NCBI RefSeq assembly: GCF_900188025.1
Contig: NZ_FZNO01000037.1
Coordinates: 1 to 34,763, forward strand
DNA: 34,763 nt
From: Blastococcus mobilis
GTDB taxonomy: Bacteria; Actinomycetota; Actinomycetes; Mycobacteriales; Geodermatophilaceae
Direction: 5' to 3'
A program made the position numbers and the translations under genes. Under the pieces are notes generated by a model. It saw only the letters and a list, made by a program, of their open reading frames with translations, was not told where the DNA came from and searched no databases. Below are positions 23,358 to 30,804 of this stretch, piece after piece; position 1 is the first letter of the stretch, and each line of letters begins with the position of its first letter.

Positions 23358-23819
23358 GTGGTGGGGAACGGGGCGGCGCGCATGTTCGCCGGGCGGCCAC
23401 AGCCGGTGGAGATCCACCACCGCGGCATCTGGTACTCCGGCGAGCTGATCGGCTGGCGGCACGAGAGCAACGGCCGGGTCGCGGCGCGCGTGCGCTGCCG
23501 GGTCGACGGACTGCGCCACTCCGCCTGGATGGACCTGGCCGACCTTCGCCTGCCTGACCCGAAGCGCCCCCCGCACAAGGAACCGTTCCCGGTCGCCGTC
23601 CGCCCAGCCGCCGATCCCCGGAAGGACGAGGACGACGCGACCCGGCCGCACGCCCTGCTCCCGGGGATGCACACCCGACCGGCGAAGCCCGGCCATGCGG
23701 TGCAGCCGCCGGCAGCGGCCCACCCGGCAGCCGAGCCGGTGGATGCCTCCGTGCCGCGCCCGGCCGTCCGCCCCAATCAGCGACTGCGCAAGCACGAGGC
23801 CTACCTCAGCGTCGTCTGA
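23358..23819 (+). CDS. Conserved hypothetical protein between the two initiator tRNA genes
   Basis: A 153-residue basic protein that I do not recognise. The N-terminal half (about 12-65) looks like a small beta-barrel: VEIHHRGIWYSGELIGWRHE followed by VAARVRCRVDGLRHSAWMDLADLRL, the alternating pattern of an SH3- or Tudor-like fold. The second half is a disordered, Pro/Ala/His-rich linker (about 70-135) ending in a compact charged tail RLRKHEAYLSVV. The start GTG is 7 nt after a -10 TACAGT; GTG 23361 is equally possible. There is no Shine-Dalgarno. It is transcribed opposite to both flanking tRNA genes. Binding to nucleic acid is a guess from charge and fold only. Confidence 0.8.
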   Translation: MVGNGAARMFAGRPQPVEIHHRGIWYSGELIGWRHESNGRVAARVRCRVDGLRHSAWMDLADLRLPDPKRPPHKEPFPVAVRPAADPRKDEDDATRPHALLPGMHTRPAKPGHAVQPPAAAHPAAEPVDASVPRPAVRPNQRLRKHEAYLSVV

Positions 23820-23937
23820 CCGTCGCACGGAGGTGACCTGGATCCGGCCGCGGGAGGCGCCACCGGAAGCGGGCGCAGGCAGGTGAGCACGGGCTGAGAA
23901 CCGGTCGGCCCGGCGTCGACCGGGCCCCCGAACGCGC

Positions 23938-23968
23938 GGAAGCCCGGCCCCTGAGGGGCCGGGCTTCC
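23938..23968 (-). terminator. Terminator of the second initiator tRNA gene
   Basis: GGAAGCCCGGCCCC (23938-23951) and GGGGCCGGGCTTCC (23955-23968) form a perfect 14-bp stem with a 3-nt loop, 7 nt past the tRNA 3' end on the minus strand. The gap 23820-23937 holds nothing else I recognise. Confidence 0.85.
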
Positions 23969-23975
23969 GTCGTCG

Positions 23976-24049
23976 TAGCGGGGGCAGGATTCGAACCTGC
24001 GACCTCTGGGTTATGAGCCCAGCGAGCTACCGAGCTGCTCCACCCCGCG
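23976..24049 (-). tRNA. tRNA-fMet (CAT), initiator, copy 2
   Basis: A 74-nt tRNA identical to copy 1 except for compensated or near T-stem changes (GCAGG in place of ACAGG with C in the partner strand region). It has the same C1-U72 mismatch, CTGGG-CTCATAA-CCCAG anticodon arm and TCG flank. CCA is not encoded. The flanking bases CGTCGTAG and TCGG.AGA are also shared with copy 1, showing that the copies arose by duplication. Confidence 0.95.
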
Positions 24050-24061
24050 TCGGCAGAAACC

Positions 24062-24067
24062 ACTCTA
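24062..24067 (-). promoter_or_regulatory. -10 hexamer TAGAGT for tRNA-fMet copy 2
   Basis: TAGAGT on the minus strand is 12 nt before the tRNA 5' end, the same distance as TACCCT in copy 1. Confidence 0.5.
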
Positions 24068-24080
24068 CCAGCCCGGCACG

Positions 24081-24113
24081 GAGGGGAGGGCGCGGGACCC
24101 GCGCCCTCCCCTC
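24081..24113 (-). terminator. Terminator of the UPF0182 gene
   Basis: GAGGGGAGGGCGCGG (24081-24095) and CCGCGCCCTCCCCTC (24099-24113) form a perfect 15-bp stem with a 3-nt loop, 3 nt beyond the stop codon of the UPF0182 gene. Confidence 0.88.
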
Positions 24114-24116
24114 ATC

Positions 24117-27083
24117 TCACCCGGGCGGCTGCGCCGCAGGGGCCGCCTGCTGCGCGCTCTGGTACGCGGTGACGGCGGCCTGCAGGTCGGCCAGCGCCTG
24201 ACCCTGACCGGCGAAGTCGCCGTTGCGCTGCGCGGTCTCCAGGGCCCGCAGTGCCGCCTCGATGTCCGCCACCGCCTGGTCGAGCCCTGCACCACCGGGG
24301 GTGCCGCCACCGTCGGGTGGGGTGGTGGGCGTCGTCGGCTCGCTCGGCGCCGGCGTCGTGGTTCCGTCGGGGGTCGGGGCCTCCCCGCTGTCGACGGCCG
24401 ACTCCCCTGCACCGGCGCCGAAGACCTGGTCCAGCGCCTCGGACAGGGTGTTGGCATAGCCCACCCGGTCCCCGTAGTTGACCAGCACCTTCTGCAGCAG
24501 CGGGAACGAGTTCTCCCCCGTGCCCTGGACGTAGAGCGGCTCGACGTAGAGCAGCCCGTCCTCCCCGATCGGCAAGGTCAGCAGGTTCCCGAACACCGCC
24601 CGGGACTCCTGGCTGTTGAACAAGGTGAGGTCCGGTCGCACCTGGTTGTTCGTGATGAACGACTGCTGCACCTGCTGCGGCCCGCGGAACGGCGTGTTCC
24701 CCGGCAGCCGCAGGACCTGGATCTCCCCGTAGGTGCCCGGGTCGCTGGACGCGGAGATGAACGAGGAGAGGTTCTCCCGGTTGAAGGCGTTCAGCGCGCT
24801 GGTCAGCTGGAAGGACGCCTCCTCATCCCCCGGGCGCTGGGCCAGGATGTAGTACGGCGGCTGAGCCTCGTCGGTGTCCTGCGTGGGGTCGTCCGGCACC
24901 TGCCACCGGTCGTTCTGGTTGAAGAAGTCGACCGGGTCGGACACGTGGTACCGGGTCAGGATGTCCCGCTGCAGCTTGAACAGGTCCTCCGGGTACCGGA
25001 CGTGGGTCATCAGTTCGTCGGGAATGTCCTCGAAGTCCTGCACCGTGGTGGGGAACGCCTTCATGTAGGTCTGGAGGACGGGGTCCTCCCGGTCCCACTC
25101 GTACAGCGTCACGGTGCCGTCGTAGGCGTCGACCGTCGCCTTGACCGAGTTCCGGATGTAGTTGAACTGGTCGTTCGGCAGCGCCGTCGTGCCCGCTCCG
25201 GTGAGCGAGTCCTGCGCCGTCGTCCCCAGGTCGCGCGGCTCCGCGTAGGGATAGGCGTCAGAGGTGGTGTAGCCGTCGAGGATCCACTTCACCCGGCCGT
25301 CGATGACCGCGGGGTAGGGGTCGCCGTCGACCTCGAGGAAGGGTGCGGCCTTCTCGACGCGGTCGCGCGGATCGCGGACGTAGAGCACCTTCGACTCGTC
25401 GTTGACGGCGCCGGAGAGCAGGAAGTTCCGCTCCCGGTAGTGGATGGCGAAGGTCAGCTGCCGGAAGAAGCTGCCGATCTCGACGCCGCCCTCACCGTCG
25501 TAGGTGTTGTTGACCTGGCCCTCGTCCGAACCGTCCTCGGGACGGTCGAACTCGCGCGGCTCGGAGCCCTCGGGGGCGCCCACCACCGAGTAGACGTCCT
25601 GGCCGTTCTGCTGGATCAGCTCGCCGTAGTAGATCCGCGGCTGGTCGACCTTGATGTTGCCGACGGTGGGCAGGTCGCGGGTGGTGAAGTTCGGCTCGCC
25701 ACCCTCCTGGCCGGCGACGACCTCGTTGGCGGGCGCGGCGACGAAACCGTTGCCGTGGGTGTAGACGGTGTGCCGGTTGATCCAGGTGTCCTGGTTCTCC
25801 GACAGCCCCGAGCTGTTGAGCTCGCGCACCGCCACGACGTAGTCGCGGGTCTCGCCGTCGATGGTGTAGCGGTCGATGTCGAGCTTCTCGGGGAAGCCGT
25901 ACACGTTGCGGATCTGCTGGCGGGCGGTGAACGTCTCCGAGAGGACGTTCGGGTCCAGCAGCCGGGCGTTCGGGATGGTCTCCGTGTCGTTGCGCAGCTC
26001 GGCCTGCGCCGCCTCGGTGTCCACCTCGTCGCCGGTGGCGTCCTGCGCGTAGTCGACGTAGTCGACCTCGGACAGGTTGTAGGCGTCCAGCGTGGACTCG
26101 ATGGCCCGGTCGATGTAGGGAGCCTCCCGCTGGTCGGCGCTGGGCCGCACCACGAACTGCTGGACGATCGCGGGGTAGGCGACGCCGATCACCAGGCTGG
26201 AGATCAGCAGCAGCACCAGCGCGGCGGCCGGCAGCAGGAAGTTGCGCACGAAGATGTTGGCGAAGAAGGCGAGGGCACAGACCGCCGCGACGAACACGAG
26301 GATCGTCTTGGGCACCAACAGGGCGTTGATGTCGGTGTAGCTGGCGCCGGTGAAGACCTCACCGCGGTCGGAGTAGACCAGCCCGTAGCGGTCCAGCCAG
26401 TAGGCCACCGCCTTGAGGGCCACGAACAGGCCGAGCAGCACCGACAGCTGAACCCGGGCCGCCGCCGTCAGCTTCTGTCCCGGCGTCTGCAGCCGCAGGC
26501 CGCCGAAGACGTAGTGCGTCAGCACCGACCCGATCAGAGCCAGCAGCACGATCGCGAAGCCGAACCCCAGCGCCAGCCGGTAGAACGGGTAGTCGAAGAC
26601 GAAGAAGGACAGGTCGATCCCGAACTGGGGGTCGGTCCGCCCGAACTCGGTGCTGTTGCGGAAGGTCAGCCAGGTCTGCCAGCTGCCCTGGGCGGTGAAG
26701 CCGGCGAACAGGCCCAGGACGACGGCCACCGCCGTCAGCACCAGCCCGCGGCGCGGCTCCAGCGACTGCCGGTAGCGCTCGAGGTTCTGCTGCTCGAGCG
26801 ACATCGGCCGGAAGGTGGGCCGGAAGCGGTAGGCGAGGTGGATCGACAGGGCGACCAGGCCACCGGTGGCCACGCCGGCGACGGCGAACAGCAGCGCCCG
26901 GGTCTGGAGCTCGGTCCAGAAGACCTCGGTGTAGGCCGTCTCGTCGAACCACAGGTAGTCGACGTAGACGTTGGTCAGCGTGCCGATGGCGGTGAACAAC
27001 ACCAGCAGCACGGCGACGGCGCCGAGGACCAGCTTCGCGCGACGCGACAGAGCCGGCACCGGCACGGGGGGCCGCATGGCCAC
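24117..27083 (-). CDS. UPF0182 family large membrane protein
   Basis: A 988-residue protein. The N-terminal third has about seven transmembrane segments (for example KLVLGAVAVLLVLFTAIGTL near residue 20, ALLFAVAGVATGGLVALSI near 65, GLVLTAVAVVLGLFAGF near 115, and further ones up to about 310). WQTWLTFRN and FGIDLSFFVFDYPFYRL are family signatures. A large extracytoplasmic domain follows (about 310-890), then a Pro/Thr-rich linker (APSEPTTPTTPPDGG) and a C-terminal helical hairpin rich in Ala/Gln. Orthologues are Rv3193c and Rv0064. The role is unknown, with cell-envelope involvement inferred from topology. AAGGAG lies 7 nt before GTG 27083. It follows the PDZ-protease gene on the same strand. 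Confidence 0.93.
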   Translation of the reverse strand: MAMRPPVPVPALSRRAKLVLGAVAVLLVLFTAIGTLTNVYVDYLWFDETAYTEVFWTELQTRALLFAVAGVATGGLVALSIHLAYRFRPTFRPMSLEQQNLERYRQSLEPRRGLVLTAVAVVLGLFAGFTAQGSWQTWLTFRNSTEFGRTDPQFGIDLSFFVFDYPFYRLALGFGFAIVLLALIGSVLTHYVFGGLRLQTPGQKLTAAARVQLSVLLGLFVALKAVAYWLDRYGLVYSDRGEVFTGASYTDINALLVPKTILVFVAAVCALAFFANIFVRNFLLPAAALVLLLISSLVIGVAYPAIVQQFVVRPSADQREAPYIDRAIESTLDAYNLSEVDYVDYAQDATGDEVDTEAAQAELRNDTETIPNARLLDPNVLSETFTARQQIRNVYGFPEKLDIDRYTIDGETRDYVVAVRELNSSGLSENQDTWINRHTVYTHGNGFVAAPANEVVAGQEGGEPNFTTRDLPTVGNIKVDQPRIYYGELIQQNGQDVYSVVGAPEGSEPREFDRPEDGSDEGQVNNTYDGEGGVEIGSFFRQLTFAIHYRERNFLLSGAVNDESKVLYVRDPRDRVEKAAPFLEVDGDPYPAVIDGRVKWILDGYTTSDAYPYAEPRDLGTTAQDSLTGAGTTALPNDQFNYIRNSVKATVDAYDGTVTLYEWDREDPVLQTYMKAFPTTVQDFEDIPDELMTHVRYPEDLFKLQRDILTRYHVSDPVDFFNQNDRWQVPDDPTQDTDEAQPPYYILAQRPGDEEASFQLTSALNAFNRENLSSFISASSDPGTYGEIQVLRLPGNTPFRGPQQVQQSFITNNQVRPDLTLFNSQESRAVFGNLLTLPIGEDGLLYVEPLYVQGTGENSFPLLQKVLVNYGDRVGYANTLSEALDQVFGAGAGESAVDSGEAPTPDGTTTPAPSEPTTPTTPPDGGGTPGGAGLDQAVADIEAALRALETAQRNGDFAGQGQALADLQAAVTAYQSAQQAAPAAQPPG

Positions 27084-27120
27084 GAGCGCTCTCCTTCAGT
27101 TGCATGCAGTTACGAGGCGA

Positions 27121-27142
27121 CCGGTGACCCCGGGGTCACCGG
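27121..27142. promoter_or_regulatory. Perfect 22-base palindrome upstream of the UPF0182 gene
   Basis: The arms CCGGTGACCCC and GGGGTCACCGG meet with no spacer, 38 bases before GTG 27083. A hairpin with no loop is poor as a terminator, so it may be an operator, but it could also attenuate read-through from the PDZ gene. The rest of 27084-27232 shows only short GC-rich dyads. Confidence 0.5.
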
Positions 27143-27232
27143 CAGGAATTCGTGCGGGCTCCGGTCCCGCAGGAGGAACGCCGACATTGAGCACAACGCG
27201 CGAGGGACGACGGGGTTCCCGCGCGGCCGTGG

Positions 27233-28255
27233 TCAGCAGCCGGCCGGCGTGCGCCCGGCGTCGAGATCCGCGAGCGCCTGGAGGGCATCGTCGACCGTCG
27301 CGACCCGGGCCAGCGGGAAACCGGGGTCGGGCGCGGCCGCTGCCTCGGCACAGTTTCCGGCGGGAACCAGGAACAGCTCCGCGCCGATGTCCTGAGCGGC
27401 CACCATCTTCAGCGCGATCCCGCCGATCGGGCCGACCCGGCCGTCGGTGTCGATCGTGCCGGTGCCGGCGACCACCGCTCCGCCGGTCAGGTCGTCCTCC
27501 CCGACGAGATCGAGGATGCCGAGGGTCAGCATCAGTCCCGCCGAGGGCCCGCCGACGTCCTCCACCTGGATGTCGACGTCGAAGGGCGCCGAGGGCTGCT
27601 CGAGGACCATGATGCCCAGCAGCGAACCCTCGCGCTCCTGCGCCGGAGCGGTGGTGACGGTGACCGTGCCCGGCTCTCCGAGCCGCGTGTAGGACACCGT
27701 CACCGTGGAGCCGCCGGGGATCGACTCGAGGACGTCGTCGAGCGTCTCGCTGTCCGGCGTCGGGACGCCGTCGACCGCCTCGAGGGCGTCGCCCTCCTCC
27801 AGCGCCCCCTCCGACGGCGAATCCTCGGCCAGCCCCTGGACGACGACCTTCACGGGATAGCCGAGCCGGCCCAGCGCCACGGTCTGCGCCGCCTGCTCGG
27901 AGCTCAGGAACGCCTCGCGGTTGGCCCGCCGGGTGTCCTCCTCGGACCGGTCCGGGGGGTACACCGACTCCTCGGGGACGACGCTGACCTCGTCGTCGAA
28001 CCAGCCGCGGACCGCATGGACCAGGCTCAGCCCGCCGCGGCTCACGCCGACGGTGGTGAGGCTGAGATTTCCCTCGACGTCGTCGCGTTCCCGGCCCTCG
28101 ATGCTGATGATCGGCTCACCCTCGACGTCGCCGAGGGTGTTGAACGTCGGCCCGGGCACCTGCGCGACGTAGGGCACCGGCAGCGTCGTTCCGAGGACCC
28201 CGAACAGCACCAGGAGGACGACACCGGCGGTCAGGACGGCGATCCGGCGGGTCAC
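27233..28255 (-). CDS. PDZ-domain, Lon-like membrane-anchored serine protease
   Basis: A 340-residue protein (Rv3194c/YlbL type). A single N-terminal anchor spans residues 5-26 (IAVLTAGVVLLVLFGVLGTTL), so the rest is outside the membrane. A PDZ domain covers about 125-205 (VKVVVQGLAEDSPSEGALEEGDALEAVDG). The C-terminal Lon S16 domain has the catalytic Ser238 in GGPSAGLMLT and Lys283 in GGIALKMVAA, a Ser-Lys dyad 45 residues apart as in Lon. There is no ATPase domain. GTG 28255 is 8 nt after a -10 TAGGCT, and the signal anchor then begins at once. It is divergent from the zincin_2-type gene, as in Rv3194c/Rv3195, and upstream of the UPF0182 gene. A quality-control protease at the envelope is likely. 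Confidence 0.93.
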   Translation of the reverse strand: MTRRIAVLTAGVVLLVLFGVLGTTLPVPYVAQVPGPTFNTLGDVEGEPIISIEGRERDDVEGNLSLTTVGVSRGGLSLVHAVRGWFDDEVSVVPEESVYPPDRSEEDTRRANREAFLSSEQAAQTVALGRLGYPVKVVVQGLAEDSPSEGALEEGDALEAVDGVPTPDSETLDDVLESIPGGSTVTVSYTRLGEPGTVTVTTAPAQEREGSLLGIMVLEQPSAPFDVDIQVEDVGGPSAGLMLTLGILDLVGEDDLTGGAVVAGTGTIDTDGRVGPIGGIALKMVAAQDIGAELFLVPAGNCAEAAAAPDPGFPLARVATVDDALQALADLDAGRTPAGC

Positions 28256-28263
28256 GACGGGCG

Positions 28264-28269
28264 AGCCTA
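28264..28269 (-). promoter_or_regulatory. -10 hexamer TAGGCT for the PDZ protease gene
   Basis: TAGGCT on the minus strand is 8 nt before GTG 28255; leaderless or 1-2 nt leader predicted. Confidence 0.55.
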
Positions 28270-28309
28270 TGCGGCGAACCTGGCCGATGCCGTCGGCGCG
28301 GGACCTGTG

Positions 28310-28403
28310 GCCCCGTCCAGAGGCTCGCCGCCAGCCCGCGAGCGGCTCGTTGCCCCGTCCAGAGGCTCGTCGCGGGCCTGCGAGCGGTGAGGAGGACGAG
28401 GTC
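28310..28403. repeat. Intergenic hairpin repeat, copy F (partial duplication)
   Basis: Two tandem units both begin GCCCCGTCCAGAGGCTCG (28310 and 28352). The second ends GGTGAGGAGGACGAGGTCC, completing the arm. The first lacks its right arm. The block lies in the 183-base space between the divergent PDZ and zincin_2-type genes. Confidence 0.7.
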
Positions 28404-28426
28404 CTTCTGGGGGTTCTCCCGGCGTC

Positions 28427-28432
28427 TACCGT
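28427..28432 (+). promoter_or_regulatory. -10 hexamer TACCGT for the zincin_2-type gene
   Basis: TACCGT is followed by 6 nt (GGACGC) and ATG 28439; leaderless message predicted. Confidence 0.6.
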
Positions 28433-28438
28433 GGACGC

Positions 28439-29812
28439 ATGAGTGACGTGCCGTTCGGCTTCGGACTGCCCGACCGCGACCCCGAGCGCCGGGGAGAAGG
28501 GGGCAACCCCGCGGGTGATCCCTTCGGTCTGGGCGCCTTGTTCGGCGGCATCGCCGGTGGCGGCTCCCCCGAGGACCTGCTCGGCAAGATGCCGCTGTTC
28601 GCCGAGCTGCAGAAACTGATGAGCTGGTCGGGTGGCCCCGTCAACTGGGATCTCGCCCGCCAGGGCGCCATCAGCCAGCTCGCAGCCGGGCACCAGCCGT
28701 CGTCGGACGCCGAGCGGACCGCCGTTGCGGAGTCGCTACGGCTGGCCGACCTGTGGCTGGACCAGGTCACCGAGCTGCCGTCGGGCATCGAGCGCACCGC
28801 CGCCTGGTCCCGGGTCGAGTGGGTCGAGCAGACGCTCCCGGCATGGGGCGCCCTCATCGACCCGCTCGCCGAGAAGGTCGTTGCTGCGATGACCAGCGCA
28901 CTGCCGCAGGAAGCGGCCATGTCGTTCGGCCCGGTCGCCGGGATCATGGGGCGGATGGGCGGGCTGATGTTCGGGGCCCAGGTCGGCCAGGCCCTCGGCA
29001 AGCTCGCCGACGAGGTGGTCACCAGCACCGACGTCGGCCTCCCGCTCGCGCCCGCTGGAACCGGGGTGCTGGTCCCCCAGAACGTCGCCGCCTTCGCGGC
29101 CGGGCTCGACCGTCCCGCCGACGAGATCCGGCTGTTCCTCGCCCTGCGGGAAGCCGCCTCGCAGCGGCTGTTCGCCCACGTCCCGTGGCTGCGCCAGCAG
29201 CTGCAGGACGCCGTGCACGCCTACGCCCGGGGGATCACGATCGACCGCGAGGCGATCGAACGCGGGATCACCGAGGCGATGTCGGGGATGGAAGGGGGCA
29301 TCGACCCGAGCAACCCGGAGAGCATCCAGCAGCTGCTCGGCAGCGGCGTCCTCGAGCCGGAGGAGACGCCCGAGCAGCAGATGGCGCTCCGCCGGCTGGA
29401 GACCCTCCTCGCCCTGGTCGAGGGCTGGGTGGACACGGTCGTCGCCGAGGCGGCGAAGGACCGGCTGCCCGGTCACTCCGCCCTGGCCGAGACCATGCGT
29501 CGCCGCCGCGCCTCGGGCGGGCCCGCGGAGCAGACCTTCGCCACCCTCGTGGGGCTGGAGCTGCGCCCGCGGCGGCTGCGTGACGCCGCCACCGTGTGGG
29601 CAGCCATGGGCCAGAGCCATGGGAGCGCCGACCGGGACCGGCTGTGGTCCCACCCTGACCTGCTGCCGACGTCCGACGACCTGGACGAGCCGCTGGACTT
29701 CGTCGCACGCCAGGGCATGGACGACGAGCTGAGGGCGCTCACCGCCGACGACGCGGAACAGCCGGCGCAGCCGCAGACCCCCGAGGACGACGAGGGCCAG
29801 CAGCCGGGCTGA
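28439..29812 (+). CDS. Zincin_2/DUF2342-family protein (Rv3195-like), no HExxH
   Basis: A 457-residue protein of the family annotated as putative zinc-dependent hydrolase (TIGR03624 type). An N-terminal glycine-rich stretch (about 10-45) precedes LFAELQKLMSW, then AAMSFGPVAGIMGRMGGLMFGAQVGQALGKLADEV (about 160-195) and LREAASQRLFAHVPWLRQQL (about 235-254). An acidic, Gln/Pro-rich tail ends the protein. The position aligned with a zincin helix reads REAAS (237-241), and there is no HExxH anywhere, so catalytic zinc binding is doubtful. The -10 TACCGT 6 nt upstream fixes the start. It is divergent from the PDZ protease gene, as in Rv3195/Rv3194c. Confidence 0.88.
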   Translation: MSDVPFGFGLPDRDPERRGEGGNPAGDPFGLGALFGGIAGGGSPEDLLGKMPLFAELQKLMSWSGGPVNWDLARQGAISQLAAGHQPSSDAERTAVAESLRLADLWLDQVTELPSGIERTAAWSRVEWVEQTLPAWGALIDPLAEKVVAAMTSALPQEAAMSFGPVAGIMGRMGGLMFGAQVGQALGKLADEVVTSTDVGLPLAPAGTGVLVPQNVAAFAAGLDRPADEIRLFLALREAASQRLFAHVPWLRQQLQDAVHAYARGITIDREAIERGITEAMSGMEGGIDPSNPESIQQLLGSGVLEPEETPEQQMALRRLETLLALVEGWVDTVVAEAAKDRLPGHSALAETMRRRRASGGPAEQTFATLVGLELRPRRLRDAATVWAAMGQSHGSADRDRLWSHPDLLPTSDDLDEPLDFVARQGMDDELRALTADDAEQPAQPQTPEDDEGQQPG

Positions 29813-29862
29813 CGGCCCCCTCCCGCGCACCGCCCCGAGCCGGCGAGAGGTGGGGGGAGTCA

Positions 29863-29960
29863 GGCCCCGTCCCGAGCTCACCCCGAGCGTGCGAGGGGTG
29901 AGGAGTCGGGCCCGTCCCGAGGCTCACCGCGAGCGTGCGAGGGGTGAGGAGGACGGGGTC
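29863..29960. repeat. Intergenic hairpin repeat, copies G1 and G2 in tandem
   Basis: The first unit is GGCCCCGTCCCGAGCTCACCCC, loop GAGCGTGCGA, GGGGTGAGGAGTCGGGCC. The second starts CCCGTCCCGAGGCTCACCGC, has the same loop, and ends GGGGTGAGGAGGACGGGGTC at 29960. A further half-unit (CGCCCCGAGCCGGCGAGAGG) precedes at about 29831. It lies between the convergent zincin_2-type and metallopeptidase stops; CCTTTT after the second arm resembles a terminator tail read on the plus strand. Confidence 0.8.
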
Positions 29961-29965
29961 CCTTT

Positions 29966-30682
29966 TCAGTCGACGAGATCGGCGACGGGCTCCTCGCCCG
30001 CCGGTGCGCCGATCGCCGCGGCCAGCTCCACGCCTTCGAGGAAGCCCCGGGCGCGCTCGGCCCGCGGGTACTGGGCGACGAGGGCCCAGAAGCGCTCGTC
30101 GTGACCGGGCTCGAGCAGGTGTACCAGTTCGTGGACGAGCACGTAGTCGACGACGTACTCGGGCATCGCCCGCAGTCGGCTGGACAACCGGATGCTGCGG
30201 TCGGCCGGGGTGCAGGAGCCCCACCGGCGGTTCTGGTTGTCCACCCATCGGACGCTGGCGGGCTCGGCCAGCCCGTCCAGATGGGCTGCCGACAGCGCCC
30301 GGGCGCGGGCCATCAGGTCGTCATCACCACCGAGCGAGCGGCGGCGCCGCTCCTCCCGCGTCTGCAGCTTGGCCACCATCTGCGCCACCCAGCGCCGCTC
30401 CTCCGCGGGGCTGAACGCGGCCGGGATCAGGACGACGGTGCGCCCCTTCTCCCGGTAGGCAGTCACCGTGCGGCGGCGTCGTGCGCTGCGGCGGACCTCG
30501 ACCAGGCCGGCGTCGCCGGGTCCACCCGCCAGGTCACCGCGTCCCGGGACTCGGCCCGCGGCGCTCGCGTCGGCTCCCCGCCCCGAACGGGCCGCCGGCA
30601 CCGCACGACCGACACCGCCGGCGGGCGATGAAGGTCCGGCCGGCTCGGGATACGCGTGAGCGTCAGGAGTCGTTCCGGGCAC
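29966..30682 (-). CDS. YgjP-like (DUF45/M48-type) metallopeptidase
   Basis: A 238-residue protein with the zinc site HELVH at residues 184-188 (general base Glu185) and a third ligand His194 in EPGHDERFW. VRWVDNQNRRWGSCTPADRSIRLSSRLRAMP and YVLVHELVHLLEPGH are the YgjP/SprT-like family blocks. VEVRRSARRRRTVTAYREKGRTVVLIP is the conserved N-terminal strand. The start is uncertain because several in-frame GTGs exist. I choose GTG 30682, which lies 6 nt after TACGGT and includes the conserved strand. The resulting first 60 residues are Pro/Gly-rich and probably disordered. It is cytosolic, without a signal peptide. The natural substrate is unknown. It is convergent with the zincin_2-type gene. 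Confidence 0.85.
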   Translation of the reverse strand: MPGTTPDAHAYPEPAGPSSPAGGVGRAVPAARSGRGADASAAGRVPGRGDLAGGPGDAGLVEVRRSARRRRTVTAYREKGRTVVLIPAAFSPAEERRWVAQMVAKLQTREERRRRSLGGDDDLMARARALSAAHLDGLAEPASVRWVDNQNRRWGSCTPADRSIRLSSRLRAMPEYVVDYVLVHELVHLLEPGHDERFWALVAQYPRAERARGFLEGVELAAAIGAPAGEEPVADLVD

Positions 30683-30688
30683 CCAGGC

Positions 30689-30694
30689 ACCGTA
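30689..30694 (-). promoter_or_regulatory. -10 hexamer TACGGT for the metallopeptidase gene
   Basis: TACGGT on the minus strand is 6 nt before GTG 30682, supporting that start among several in-frame GTG codons. Confidence 0.5.
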
Positions 30695-30804
30695 AGCCAC
30701 CGTGGTGACAGCGCGCCTCCGTGGAGGCACCGACTCGGGTACAGGTCGCACGGACGGTGGACACGGCCGCCGCTCCACCTGGTGACACGGTCGCGCCCGG
30801 TCAT

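Noticed and set aside
24945-27395. An 816-codon plus-strand open frame
   Set aside because: It is the antisense shadow of the UPF0182 gene. Its repetitive Val/Asp/Gly/His composition is not protein-like.
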